Source of the DNA: Macrostomum hystrix
Taxonomy: Eukaryota; Platyhelminthes; Macrostomidae
Direction: 5' to 3'
DNA length: 64,000 bases
NCBI GenBank assembly: GCA_950097015.1
Contig: CATNEN010000030.1
Location: 605,001 to 669,000 of the forward strand
In this document: piece after piece, positions 46,828 to 58,479 of the stretch
Position numbering within the stretch: the first letter of the stretch is position 1
How the letters are laid out: the number at the start of each line of letters is the position of its first letter
Made by a program: the position numbers and the translations under genes
The notes under the pieces: generated by a model
Database searches by the model: none
What the model was told of the DNA's origin: nothing
The model's input: only the letters and a program-made list of their open reading frames with translations

Positions 46828-49099
46828 TAAGTATCTCAGATTTAAGAGTTATCACAAGAAAAAGAAGCTACCGTTTATGGTATACGCTGCCTTCGAATGC
46901 ACTATAAACCCTGAAACCAAAAAGCATGTCCCAAATTCTGTTGCGCATCTCTTTATTGGAAGAGACTCTTATATTTTCTCAAAAAATTTATTAGGTGACC
47001 ACTGTATTGAACAATTCCTTTAGATGATGATGGAATTACAGAAAAATATTGCCGCCATTCAGCCTGTTCCAATAACTGTCCGATCAATATGAAATGAACT
47101 TCATATCTGCAACTCATTGTTACATCTGCCAAAAGCTATTAACACTCTGCGATGAAAAAAACTACACGGTCAGAGACCACGACCACTTCACATGAAAAAT
47201 TAGAGGGGAAGCTCATAACACCTGTAATCTGAAACTAAGGAAAAACATCCACGACCTTACTGTTTTCTTTCATAGCGGAAGGGGGTATGATTACCATTTT
47301 TTGATTGAGAAGCTGGGTACCAGATACCAGACATTAAACTAGAATGCATCGCAGAGAACAAAGAAAAGTTCAAGTGCATTGATATTAAATCTGCTTCAGG
47401 CAAGATTAAGATCAAAGATTCATTCCAGTTTCTGGCCCCAAGTCTCGATGCTTTGAGTAAAAATCTCACCGATGACAAATGCACTTAAACCAAGTTACTT
47501 GCCGCTTCCCTAACCCCTAACCCGGAGTCGATTAAATTTCTTAGAAAGAAAGGTTTCTACCCCGATGAATGGGTGACAGGTAATCATGTCTTTGCCACCC
47601 AATTACCGCCCAAAGACAAGTTCTTTTCAAGGCTAATAAACTCTGGGGTTTCTGATGAAGATTATGAGCATGCTCAGACAAATATTTTAATTGTCAAAAC
47701 TTTTTTACTTATCACATCATTTATCTTTTAACTGATGTCGTTCTTCTAGCTGATGTATTTGAAAAATTCAGAAAGACCTGGTACTCTGCTTATGGTCATG
47801 CAGACCCCGCTCATTGTGTGTCTTTGCCTGCTACCAGTTGGGAATCCTTGCTTAAAATGAAATGGGATCAAAATCCGGACTGGTGCATTGAGCTGCTTAC
47901 AGACATAGACATGTACAACTTTATAGATTCATCTAAGAGAGGTGGCATCTCTATTTGTGTCCATAGGTATGCAAAGGCGAACAATCCGTATCTAGAAGAC
48001 TATAACAAAGAGTATAACTATCCATCAACTATATACTTTACTTGGATGCCAACAACCTCTATGGTTGGGCTATGAGCCAAGATTTACCTGTTAGAGATTT
48101 CCAGTGGCTAACAGAATACAACACAGACTTTTCAATACCTGCGATCTATGAAGTTGATGTTCAAATCCGATGGGAACTTCACGACTATTTCTCTGACTTT
48201 GCTCCCTTCCATTAACTGCCCAAAGAAAATCCAGAATGATGATGGAAGCTGGCGGCTATGTACTGAAGTAGAGCGATACATAGAAAAAAACACCCGGTTT
48301 AGAACTAAAGCAACAAACAGCTTTGACAAGGACCTGTTCAAGCTTGCAAACAACTCTCTGTCTATGGTAAGACCCTAGAAAACGAACGCAACCGCACGAA
48401 CCTGAAACTCGTTACCCGTTATGAGCCTGGTGTCATTCAGACCAGTATCTCTAAGCCTACTTTAATTATTACTTAGGCGCAGTCTTGTTTTATAAAACCG
48501 AAACAACCCTCTGCAAGCTGATATTCACAGGTGTGACTGTACTTGACGAATCAAAGCGCATGGTGTTTAAATTCTTCTATGATAGGAGGCGGCAATATGG
48601 GGACAGAATAAGACTTCTTTACACTAACACTGACTCCCTAATTCTAAACATACAGACTGAGAATGTCTATCAGGCCATGTTGAAGGAAAAACATCTGTAT
48701 GACCTATCCGAATATCCTGATTCATTCAAGACTCTAAAGGGGGATCAAGTGTTTGACCCAACCAATAAGAAAGTTAAAGGAAGTTTCTTTACTTAGAAAG
48801 ATAAAGGATGAAACGGCTGGTACCCTCATTACAGAGTTTATCGGTTTGAGATCCAAGTCCTACTTTGTAAAAAGTGACCAGCATTAAATTAAAAAGTCAA
48901 GGGGAATTCCGAAGCACGTTGTCAGGAATGAGCTGAATGAAGCTTCATACAAGGACGCATTGCTTTATAATAAACGCACAACCCATTAATTAGTGAAACT
49001 GTAGTCTAAGGACGCAACACAACATTCACACAATTCAACAGAAGAAGATTGGTCCATCAGGTGCCGATAACAAACGACATATCTTTGATGACAATGTCT

Positions 49100-49475
49100 C
49101 TAGTCTACCATTCGGACATTATACTAGTCAAATTTGAAACCACTTCCCTTTTTAATGCTAGCTCTGCAGGATCCACACTGTCTGGATTTGGAGCAAGTGG
49201 TTGAATCTCTGAGAGTGTTTTCTTTCAGTTACAGTATCCTTTATCTTTTTAGCCGCAGTAACAACACTGCCAGCTGATTCTGCTACATTCTTAATTTTGT
49301 CTTTGTTCTCACTAATAACTTAAACGATCCGAGCACCCTGTGCAGTTATATCAGCAAGACCATTACCTGAGCGTTCTTTCCTCGGCCAGTGGCCTGCTGG
49401 GAAAAGTCCAAATCCACGCTTAATTAGATTAAGTTCATAGTACTTGTCAACGTCTTTTTCGAAAATAATTGGCAT
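49100..49475 (-). pseudogene. Viral-relic minus-strand ORF with internal stop
   Basis: The ATG at 49475 opens a frame with a basic, Gly/Pro-containing start (KRGFGLFPAGHWPRKER), an in-frame TAA near 49321 and an amphipathic Ala/Val/Lys helix after it (NVAESAGSVVTAAKKIKD). The frame shifts once more before ending. Not recognised. Confidence 0.4.
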
Positions 49476-49559
49476 TTTTTATTAAAGAAAATAAATTTTT
49501 GTTAAAACGTGACAGTAGAAGTTCTCTTGCTCTCTTGTCAATGTACTTCTTTTCTTACA

Positions 49560-50074
49560 TTTTATCCAGGATATGAACAAATTCTTTCCTATTCTCATCC
49601 TTCATGCCAGTCTTCGCTGCTCCAAGAAGAACAGCCACTCGCTTATAGATGTTTGGGGTGTTAATGATTCCTGTTCCAGATTTTGGAGGCACTGATTGGC
49701 CTGCAGGGGATTGAAATGATTGGTCTGAAGATTGATCTGTGGATGAAGGTGAATAGTTTTGTGGTGTCGGTCATTGGTATCGGTATAAATAATTTGTCCG
49801 TGATGCGCTTCATTCGCTCCGGTGAGAAGTTCTCCAGTGTTCGCCATGCATCTGGGTAATCTGTTTTGTATTTTACCGCTAGATGTGGTTCTGCTCTCTC
49901 GAGTTCAGCAAGTACTTGTTCTGGTGATTCGGGTTGCTGCTGTGGTGGTTGTTGCTGTTGTTTTTGTTCTAGATACTCGTATTTCATGACTTCCATCTGA
50001 TATGGCAAACCGAACCATTGATTAAAGTGCTTGTACTTTTTTAATCTAGTCAGGTTGACATCGTTGTCGTACAA
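49560..50074 (-). pseudogene. Viral-relic minus-strand ORF, Gln-rich
   Basis: Frame 50074-49661 begins with a Tyr/Lys-rich part, then a QQQQPPQQQPESPEQ stretch and WRTLENFSPERMKRI. Frame changes downstream lead to a coherent ending (NTPNIYKRVAVLLGAAKTGM) that stops at about 49558. Not recognised; a structural or assembly protein is possible by position only. Confidence 0.4.
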
Positions 50075-50230
50075 TTATATTCAGAATTTTTGAGACCTTT
50101 AGTATTTTTATATCTCTAGCAAGAGCAAAAGTCACTAGATCTCTGTAGTTCTTTAGTTGCTTCTCGGATATTTTCTCTTGGTTCTTAGTCATAAAAGTCA
50201 GTAAGTTTCTTGTGAGCCTTTGACAGAAAT

Positions 50231-50641
50231 TCAGTTTTTATTTATGTCGAGGTGGTAATCCACAGGTTCATTATAAGTGTTTTTTATCCATATACTAATC
50301 CCAAAAACATATTTCCCCTCATGTTCTACTGGTCCAAAAATGATATCCGTCGCTTTTAGTTGTGATTGTTGTGATTCTGGTGGTTGCGGCTGTATCTGAG
50401 GTGCTTCTGGAATTTTATCCAAAGCCTTTTGCACCTGGGTTTCCTGTATGTCATCAATAGTTTCTTTGACTTGATCAGTATTTTTCTTAGCTTCTCCATA
50501 CCCGGGTTTATGAAACTCTGTGGCTGCTTGGACAAACTCATTGTAGGATTGTTGCTCCTTATTGATTAGCCCGGTAACTCTCTTTTCTGCTTGTGCTAGC
50601 TTCTCCAATTCAGATATTTTGTGCGCATTTTTTCTCTTCAT
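50231..50641 (-). CDS. Viral-relic minus-strand ORF, 136 codons, intact
   Basis: An unbroken frame from the ATG at 50641. The first half is a charged coiled coil (KISELEKLAQAEKRVTGLIN) and the second half a beta-like domain (KYVFGISIWIKNTYNEPVDY). It is divergent from the capsid gene 27 bp away, so the gap probably held a shared promoter. Not recognised. Confidence 0.45.
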   Translation of the reverse strand: MKRKNAHKISELEKLAQAEKRVTGLINKEQQSYNEFVQAATEFHKPGYGEAKKNTDQVKETIDDIQETQVQKALDKIPEAPQIQPQPPESQQSQLKATDIIFGPVEHEGKYVFGISIWIKNTYNEPVDYHLDINKN

Positions 50642-50667
50642 TTCTTTTTTTATTTTTTAGTTAAAAA

Positions 50668-51927
50668 ATGAACGATCCACTGACACCAGTTTTATACAAA
50701 ATTAACAAGCCTATTTTGAGTGATAATAGCACAATCAAAGCGACTCAGGTAAGAGTTCCCAGTCAGGAAAATCAGAATGAAACTAATCTTGGTCCTGGTC
50801 AAACACTAACATTTACCTACAATGGATGCTCGTCGCTGGTTAGTGTGCAGTCTTAAGAGCGGCTTCCATATGACATTTCAGTTCAAAACAAAAGGAGGTG
50901 CGGATGCAGCTTGTGCTAACGTTGACAAGCATGATGCAGATGTGGCTCTGATCAGTAACTTTTGGGCGTACATGTTCAAGGAGTTTAGTGTATTGAATGG
51001 GAGCACAGAGTTGGAGCGAATCGCCAACTTTGGAATTGTCTATGACGCTCATTGTTTGATCGAGAATCTTGATTTTATTCAGTTGGGAAGTGGTGCAGGT
51101 TTCATTGCAGATGAAAAAGAAGGAGATCTCAATGACAGTGGCTATAAAAAGAGGAAGAAGAGATACAACTATGCATTGCAAGGTGCTGATGATGCTGCTA
51201 AGAACCCGCTGTATCGGTCTGTTGATGTATTCGTACCACTGAGATTTATGAGTGGATTCTGTAATACATTTAATCGACTGATTAGTAACTTCAGCTACAC
51301 CTTTAAGATGACAATAGAGATGATCGCAGTAGAGTGTTGTGGACTGGGGCGGACCACACTAGGATGGATGGAATCGAGCTGTATTTGGAAGTCATTGAGC
51401 CTAAGACCGCACTAAAAGCGGAATATCTCAAGGCAATAGAGAAGGACATTGATGTTGCTTACACGGCCTACATGTGTCGAGATGATCGAAACGAAACTAG
51501 AACAAACATCATTAAAGAGGGATCATGCAGCAATCCAAGGTATATAATTATTATTAACATGAGAAACCCAAATAGTTTATACACTACATGCATGGAAACG
51601 TGCGGTCCATTCAGCATGAAATCAATGATAATCTTTACCCTGCATGCCATAAAATGGAAATTTCAGTCAGAACAAGATTATCAAATTTTACAGTGAGTTG
51701 GTCGACTCGGCTGTGAAAGAGAACAATGGAATTGCTATCACAGCTCTACAATATGGAACTCTATATCCGATGTTTGGTGCTGATGTGTCTGCCTACTGAT
51801 AACAGCAGCCCTGTGAATATCGTGAAATTGAGAGGACTGCCGCAACACCCATGGACCTGTACATTATCTACGCATTTGAGAGGAAGGTGAAGCTTAACAT
51901 GATCAACAATTCATCTAGTAAAGTTTA
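50668..51927 (+). pseudogene. Major capsid protein-like gene, broken
   Basis: About 420 codons' worth of sequence in three frames: 50668-50853, 50840-51412, 51334-51530, and a last part up to 51927. It resembles the double jelly-roll capsid proteins of Polinton-like elements: the FVPLRFMSGFCNTFNRLI segment (about 51230) corresponds to the conserved PL-x3-FGFC-type block, followed by a VIEPKTAL region and a C-terminal YIIYAFERKVKLNMI strand. Frame breaks lie near 50840, 51340-51410 and 51530, and a stop interrupts the last part. The call is from remembered family pattern, so a structure-based check is needed. Confidence 0.6.
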
Positions 51928-51951
51928 AATATATTTGCTCGGGGGTAAAAA

Positions 51952-52194
51952 ATGCAAGCGATTGCTGAAAGACTAAATAATTTTTTTTCTTACTCTAAGG
52001 AGAGCATTTCTATTACAAAAACTGGGCGAATTAATGACCGAAGCGGGATGTTTGTTGAAAAATTAGAGCAGCTGATTCTTTTGGATCCAAGTGCTAATTA
52101 CCATGTGTATCTTAACGATTTCGTAGAAAGTTTCGAGAAAACTTTTCGTAGGCAACTTTCGCACACTCGAAAACGCGCGATGGATAGAACTTGA
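51952..52194 (+). CDS. Viral-relic small ORF after the capsid gene
   Basis: 80 codons, starting 24 bp after the capsid frame ends. Mixed charged protein with an Arg/Lys-rich end (KTFRRQLSHTRKRAMDR). Not recognised. It marks the right side of the relic; the sequence becomes plain AT-rich spacer about 20 bp later. Confidence 0.35.
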   Translation: MQAIAERLNNFFSYSKESISITKTGRINDRSGMFVEKLEQLILLDPSANYHVYLNDFVESFEKTFRRQLSHTRKRAMDRT

Positions 52195-52210
52195 AACATT
52201 TCAATGCCTT

Positions 52211-54030
52211 GCTACGAATACCGAGGTCCAAAGGACCTTATATATTTTATATACAGGATATATGGACTGCTATGTAATTATTTTAGATCAAAATACTGGC
52301 ATTTCACTATATATAAGCGATATTTTAATATGCAGCTTACAAATATTTTTATAATGAACTAAAGTTTGCATGCAAATTTAACGTCGTTATTTGTTTTTAT
52401 TAAATGCAACACAATCAATTACTTTTAAATTCGTTAAAAGTTTTGGGAAGCCACCTAAACCAACCCAACAACTCAATTCAAATATATTCAAAGAATAGTG
52501 AATAAATCTTATTTCGAGCTTATGTCGAATAATATATTTGGAATAAATAGAGAGAATTGCAATCAATAAGATAAATCAAGTTATTTTTTATGCCTACCCT
52601 AAGCACATCATTTGTCTGTATAATCTGTATGGTGGCATGTTCAGACATCAGCATACGTAGGCAGGGCAGGAGTCGCAGGACCAGAGCAAAGCGAATGACC
52701 TATATTAATCGGCTATCTTGGCCATAGCATAAGCTTGTAATTTATTAGTAGACAAGCTTTGCTATTTCCCTTATAGTAAAGAAATGACTCATACATCATA
52801 TTTCGATTTTGTGCATGTTTAACATGAAAATATAGCGAACAATAAATGTTCTCAAATTTTTAGTTAGGCCTATGGCTATGTATCTAAGTATTACTGTAAT
52901 ATTCCAAAGCAGTAGATCACTAATTCGATTGTATAGCAAAAAGATTGCCATAGCTATGCTAGTTTTGGATTTTAGCTAGGCCCCAGCACCCTCTGACTTC
53001 AAACTTCTAAGTCATTTAGATCTCAGATCAAATGAATTATATTATCATTGCTAAGAACTTTGTGTGCTAGTAGTAAGAATTAACTAAGAAGAAATGTTGC
53101 ATTAGTTGTATTGCATACCTAGCTACTCTAATGCTAAATCCCTTGGCTAAAATATTGTTGAGTTGATCAATTTTATATATAGATATGCCTATAATAATAT
53201 GATAAATCAAATATGATATGATTTTATCTTATAAGCACAAAACAAACATTTAGACTGGCATAAGCTTTGGCCCAAACTTATAATATACTAAAAAATAATT
53301 ATTATTCAGTTTTCACTAGGCCCTAATTGTCTTATGGCTTATTGCCTAGGCCTATTAAGAAAAGAAGGCTCAAATGATTGCTTGTCAGTGAATATTGTCA
53401 CCTAAATTTCTTTTCTTTAAAAAGTATTTTCCAACCAAGAGCATATATATAATTAATCACATTCTATGAAACAAAGACCTAGTTGGCATTCATTTGTGTA
53501 GATACCTTAAAATAGCTATTTTGTTTAGTAGTCAATGAACCAGTTTAATATTGCTAAATATGTCACTAGCTAATTGTCTTCAAGGTTATGTGGTAGACCT
53601 ATTATGTATTAATAATAAAACAAGGCGCTAATGATACATTAATAATAGTTTATTAAAGTTAGCATGACTAAAAAATTTAACTTTTTGCCTGATCTGATCA
53701 ATTTAACTTTGTTGCAAGCCTGTATTGCTTCAGTTCACCCAGTTATTAAATTGGTATAAGCATTAGCTGTGGTAATTAAGGGCTGGTGTGGTATTAACCT
53801 AGTCTATGAACTGAACTGCTGTACACATGCAATTGGCCCTATCAATGACAATACATTTGGCACATAGTAACTGGCCTTGGTGGCATTGTTAGGGGCCAAT
53901 TTAGGACCATCACTATATAATATATATTTATGGTAGTTGGCTTTCTAAGTACGGCTTGCACTCTGCTGTTTGATTACTGTTTTGTGTCTTATATGCCAGT
54001 AAACTGTAAACTTTGACAAAATTACCATTT
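52211..54030. other. AT-rich spacer without features
   Basis: No exon, array or recognisable mobile element was seen upstream of the synaptophysin-like gene. Confidence 0.5.
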
Positions 54031-54043
54031 TCAGCTAGCAACA

Positions 54044-55489
54044 ATGTATCTGGAAGTGTTCAAAGAGCCGAGGGGTTTGATGCGCCTGATTCAGTTTGTA
54101 AGTACATTCTCTCATTGTTGAATAATTGTTTAGTAGGGTAGGTACAATCTCATAAGTCATATCGAATGAATTTCATCTAATTTAACATTTCCATATTATC
54201 ATTTTCAACTCAGCTATTCGCAATCCTGGCCTTTGCCACCACCGCTGGCTACAATTCAACTATGAAGTTCGACTACAAATGCAACGAAAGTAATAACACA
54301 GGCAGCCGACAGCTCACCGTCAGCTATCCGTTCTACATGCAGAACTCCGCCGTTCAACCAATCGTCTGTGAAAGCACTGGCGTCAGCACCGTTTCACCCG
54401 GACTGAACTATCCCTATGGTAGTTATACATCGTCTGCCCAGTTCTTTGTCTTTGTTGGCGTTATGGCCTTTCTCTACTGCATTGGCATCACCATTATTTA
54501 CGTATTCTTTGAGCAGCTCTACACCGATAATGAGCTGGTGCCGCAGATTGTAAGTTGATTTATTATAGCTAGATTTTTTAATCTAGTATAGAAGTCTGGG
54601 TATTTTTTGCTACCATTTTCTGCACTGCAGGACTTCATCGTGACAGTTGTATGGACTCTGTTCTGGTTCATCGGCTCCGTAGCCTGGGCTGTTGGAGTCA
54701 GTTTCCTGAAGCTGGAGACCTACCCGGACCGGCTGTGGCACCAGGTCACCACCTGCCTGCCCACTGGCGGCTTAGCCAAATGCACGCCTACCGAGTACTT
54801 CGGTTATGGAGGCCTGGATGTTTCCCTGGTGAGGCTTTGTGTGGTTCCATTGTTTTACATTCCTGTTCCACCTTCCTGTTCCACCTTCCTGTTTCACCTT
54901 CCTGTTCCACCTTCCTGTTTCACCTTCCTGTTCCACCTTCCTGTTCCACCTTCCTGTTCCACCTTCCTGTTCCACCTTCCTGTTTCACCTTCCTGTTTCA
55001 CCTTCCTGTTCCATCCTCTATCCACTAACCTGTTCCATCCTCTATCCCCTTTCCTGTTCCATCCTCTATCCCCTTTCCTGTTCCATCCTCTATCCCCTTT
55101 CCTGTTCCATCCTCTATCCCCTTTCCTGTTCCTTCCTTTATCTACTAACCTGTTACATCCTATATCCACTAACATGTTCCATCCTCTATCCACTATCCTG
55201 TTCCATCCTCTATCCCCTTTCCTGTTCCATCCTCTATCCCCTTTCCTGTTCCATCCTCTATCCCCCTTCCTGTTCCCAATATTTGTAGATCTGCGGCTTC
55301 GCCAACGTGTTCCTGTGGGGCGCCAATCTGTGGTTTCTATTCAAGGAAACCGCCTGGTTCAAGCGCATGCATCCTGAGCAAGCCTACGGCGATAACAGCG
55401 GCGTCGGCGCCGGCGGAGTGTCCGAACCCAGCGGCGGCTACCAGCAGAAGCCCGGCGGTGGTGTCGAAACAGGCGCCGGCGTGCCTTAG
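54044..55489 (+). CDS. Synaptophysin-like synaptic vesicle protein
   Basis: A four-pass MARVEL-domain protein of synaptic vesicles. Exons 54044-54097, 54214-54549, 54631-54828, 55289-55489, all phase 0, give 262 residues. The N-terminal cytosolic KEPRGLMRLIQF matches the synaptophysin/synaptoporin start. TM1 is LFAILAFATTAGY, TM2 FFVFVGVMAFLYCIGITIIY, TM3 VVWTLFWFIGSVAWAVGVSF, and TM4 ends in the family signature LWFLFKETAW. The vesicle-lumen loops contain Cys pairs and two likely N-glycosylation sites (NST, NNT). The C-terminal tail is Gly/Tyr/Gln-rich but shorter than in vertebrates. Intron 3 contains a pyrimidine-rich minisatellite. The ATG is 9 nt after an AG acceptor (54033-54034). Synaptogyrin is the alternative, but the N-terminus and exon pattern favour synaptophysin. 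Confidence 0.9.
54850..55275. repeat. Pyrimidine minisatellite in synaptophysin-like intron 3
   Basis: Two stages: 13-bp units CCTTCCTGTTCCA (with TTTCA variants) to about 55010, then 24-bp units of CATCCTCTATCCCCTTTCCT plus GTTC to the end. It runs up to about 15 bp before the exon 4 acceptor, so it supplies much of the polypyrimidine tract. Confidence 0.95.
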
Positions 55490-56750
55490 ATTCGGTGCCT
55501 CCTTGGTGCTATGATGGTTTGGCTTGGGAGCTGGGTGACTGCGGTTAAAAACAATTGATCTAAAATAATGAGGTATGGGTGAATGGCTGCCTTATCACTG
55601 GGGAAGTGGGTGAATGGCTGCCGAACAATAGACTGTAAGTACAGGCTGTCTGAAAACTATAAGTAAGTTTACTTTTATCCAGCCAAATGAGCTACACGGC
55701 AGATCCATTCTGTTGTGCGACCCTTTTTACAATGATACACTTAACTGAATGTAATCTTGTTCATTATATGTGCTACTAAATTTAATTATCTATCCGCTCT
55801 AGTTTTCGATATACAATTTAATTAGAAAGAAAATTTAATAATGAAACATAGACTTGTCGTGAGGATTGTTCTATTGTTACGTTAGCTCGTGTTATAAAGG
55901 GCCTGGTGCCTTGGACCGCGATACTTATATAATAATCAACTTACTGCTGTTTTTTACTAAAACTAATCAGCGAAAGCCTGAAAGAATCAAGTTCTGTCTT
56001 CCTTCATTAAGCACCTGTGCTGATATATTTAAACTTTTTTGCAACATTTTCACCTAAAAAATCTAGTTAAAATTTTGAAAAGCCAAGAAGCTTTAGAATT
56101 TTTTGTGTTTCAAATAATTGCGGTTTTTTTAATCCATTCCATCAGTCTTGTCTTACTCCATTAATTTGCCTTCATTAAACAAAATAATTCGCATTATGAT
56201 AACACAGGTATTTCTCCAGCCATTCGCAGTTTCTGTGTCCATGACTGCAGAAATGCGGCTCAAATTTTCATTTTAGATTTTGTCTTCCATGTGTTACTGT
56301 AAGTAGTGCCATTTGCCAATTATATTCAGTTCTTTTTTTGTTAGCTAGAATATTGATTCAACGCGACCACGAGACTCATTCGATTTCTATGTTTTTTGGT
56401 GCTATCATGGTATACGATAATTTTACCGCTGATTATTGTTTGCACTTTTGAATTCAAATATTTCCCCAGCCTTGAACTTTATTATTAGAAATAATACTAT
56501 AGCATAGGATTCTGTGTTATTTAGCAGTCATTTTGTTAGTCTCGTTTATTTATTGTATTAATCGTGTGAGCACTTTACATAAGTTAGTTAAGTTAGTTAC
56601 GTAAAGCAATTGCTGTACACAGCCTTTAGAAGCACCGCGCAATAGCTGGACCAACTGGGTAATTTCTATCTAGTCTCTAAATTATTCATTTGATTATTAA
56701 AGCACTACTAGCAAGTAGCAACCTGCGATTTTTTGCAGCTGGATTTGCAG
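55490..56750. other. AT-rich spacer
   Basis: No coding segment or RNA gene was seen between the synaptophysin-like and NDUFB6-like genes. Confidence 0.45.
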
Positions 56751-56831
56751 CGCGCTCTCTGTTGGCGCGCTTAGTTATAAACAAAAGCACAGAAAGCAAG
56801 CTTTGCCTAGGCCAATTCCACCTGCTAAGCC

Positions 56832-57902
56832 ATGTCGGACAGCGGCAAGTCGGTGGCTAAGCGCAGCGTCAGCTCCGTCGATGCCATCAAGCAGATGGAG
56901 AAGGAGCTGTACAGAGAGGCCATGATGCGGGATTATAATCTGAAGCGGGGCTCCAAGTATCCGCCAATGAGCATCGAGCCGTTTCCATTCGAGAGGGAGC
57001 GACTATCTGGCAAATACACGGATGCGGACAGGGCCCTGCGAAAGCAATGGCTGCAGGACCAGATCCTCACTGACAGGGAACCGGTTAGTCAGTAATTTCT
57101 AATGTGCAGCACCTGTCTGTCTGTTTGTAACTGTCAAACTGTGTAACAGTGTACACTGCTTGACAAATGACGAAGTCAGGGCAGATGTACATACCTGTGT
57201 GAGCGTGTGCCTGCGTACAGTATCTGTGTGCGTGTGTGCTCAGGAGTCAGCGAAATGGGCAGAATTGCCTCCTCGCTGGCTGCGGATATAGTCACTCTAG
57301 TGTCACCAAATGATGTGCCATTGCCTGCAGCCCTCCTGCAAATATAGTATTATTATCTGTCCAGTCTGGTTGTATCTGTCCACATGCGTCTGTCTGGTTG
57401 TATACTGTCCACATGCGTCTGTCTGATTGTATCTGTCCATGTATCTGTCCGCCTGCCTTTCTGACTCACTGGCGTCTAATTGCAGGTGCACGTGGAACGC
57501 TGGATGCGCAGAAACGTGTTCAGGCGCATCTGGAACGCGCCTTTCAACGCCATTGACCGCCTGATGACCGGCGTTGGCGTGCCTCAGTCCGTCACTCAGC
57601 ACGTCCGCTTCATCGCGCCTAAAGCTATCCTGGGCCTGACCGCCCTGTACGCGTTCTGCCTTCACCTGAAGGTGGCGCCGCGCACCTGGGAGACAGGAGT
57701 TGGCATGGTTGCTGTCCGGTCTAGCGCTTTCTCGCACATGTGCGTACCCGGCACCAAGGACTGGGAGGAGATGCGCAGCGGCAAGTTTTACCGCAAGCCG
57801 GAGTCCTTCGTTGATCTGGGATACTCCGGCCGCAAGGTGCTGCGGGATGACAGGCTTGTCACTAGCGCAGCCGGGCCCCAGCTTGACGGATCCGTGCACT
57901 GA
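56832..57902 (+). CDS. NDUFB6: NDUFB6-like subunit of respiratory complex I
   Basis: An accessory subunit of the membrane arm of mitochondrial NADH:ubiquinone oxidoreductase. Exons 56832-57083 and 57486-57902 (phase 0) give 222 residues, longer than the human protein (128) and closer to insect forms. The family block is PMSIEPFPFERERLSG followed by ALRKQWLQDQILTDREPV, which spans the exon junction. A single hydrophobic segment (APKAILGLTALYAFCLHL) fits the one-pass topology. The C-terminal part has FVDLGYSGRKVLRDD, comparable to the conserved end of the family. The intron carries a SINE A and a short tandem repeat. The AG acceptor ends at 56750, 81 nt before the ATG. The assignment rests mainly on the N-terminal block. 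Confidence 0.8.
57140..57345 (+). mobile_element. SINE family A, 3' part with complete 3' end
   Basis: CAGTGTACACTGCTTGAC, CAGGGCAGATGTACATACCT, GTGTGTGCTCAGGAGTCAGC, CTCGCTGGCTGCGG, then CTAGTGTCACCAAATGATG and GCAGCCCTCCTG. The same 3' end is present, inverted, at 63686, which defines the family's 3' terminus. Confidence 0.85.
57346..57465. repeat. Short tandem repeat in NDUFB6 intron
   Basis: Four to five units of about 28 bp with the core TGTCTGGTTGTATCTGTCCA and CATGCGTC, decaying toward the acceptor. Confidence 0.8.
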
Positions 57903-58479
57903 ATTCGCGAGAGAAACTGCAACTCAAAGATAATAAGATTACTAAATTTAATAAGCCTCCATCATGCCTACTATGCGCAGTAGTGCACTTTGAATTTGTT
58001 GCTCTTCTATCATTTTAATTGTAAACTAACCAATTGAAAACTGTTGCTTCTGTTACCCAACCGATTGGTTTGTAGTTTAGTCATTATATTAACTTAGAGA
58101 AATATGTCATATTACTAGAGTACATTAGTTAGTTAATACATTTCTATGATAATGGACCCGAACTGCAAACTGTAAATGTGGTCTGACAGTTAGTCTGATC
58201 TATCAGTAGCGCTAACTATATTCAGTGAGTAAACAAAAATATACAGGTTGCCGATAGAATGTAAGATCTAGACTAATTGCACTGTTGGCTCTCATCTTTT
58301 GTGACCATTCCTGGACACAATTTTTATCAGCTATAGGATGTCCAGGACGACAAAACAAAAAATATGGACTTTCTAGTATAAATGTCTCGAAATGCTAATC
58401 CCTAAGAGATTGAAAAAAGGAGTCAATTAACTTTCTCATTTTGATCTGCTATTTACGTCTGGTAACATCAATGGCTTAC

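Larger units (their letters stand above)
45140..49130 (+). pseudogene. Protein-primed DNA polymerase B, inactivated
   Basis: Fragments in several frames follow the order of Polinton/adintovirus polymerase: an N-terminal block with the KNYDQCCALWAVLSAI stretch (45305-45607), the exonuclease I region (about 46860-46980) after the retrotransposon insertion, an exonuclease-type block around 47180-47330, motif A DANNLYG (about 48040-48070), motif C near 48620-48640 and a C-terminal end near 49130. Two catalytic changes are visible: the exonuclease motif reads AAFE where DFE is expected, and motif C reads TNTDS where TDTDS is expected. Stops and frameshifts occur throughout. The family uses a terminal protein to replicate linear genomes. 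Confidence 0.85.
43142..52210. mobile_element. Decayed Polinton/adintovirus-like endogenous DNA virus
   Basis: A 9-kb region whose content differs from all neighbours: dense, overlapping, mostly broken frames of AT-rich codon use, no introns, both strands. It has a protein-primed type B DNA polymerase (45.1-49.1 kb), a capsid protein-like frame (50.7-51.9 kb), a pX-like short peptide (44.15-44.5 kb) and several unknown frames; the minus genes at 49.1-50.6 kb converge on the polymerase and diverge from the capsid gene. I did not see an integrase, packaging ATPase or cysteine protease, nor terminal inverted repeats, so the copy is incomplete or deleted. A 5'-truncated retrotransposon sits inside the polymerase. 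Multiple stops and frameshifts show that it is a fossil. Confidence 0.8.

Noticed and set aside
44904-52210. Terminal inverted repeats of the viral relic
   Set aside because: I compared the regions near 42700-43150 and 52190-52300 by eye and found no convincing inverted match.
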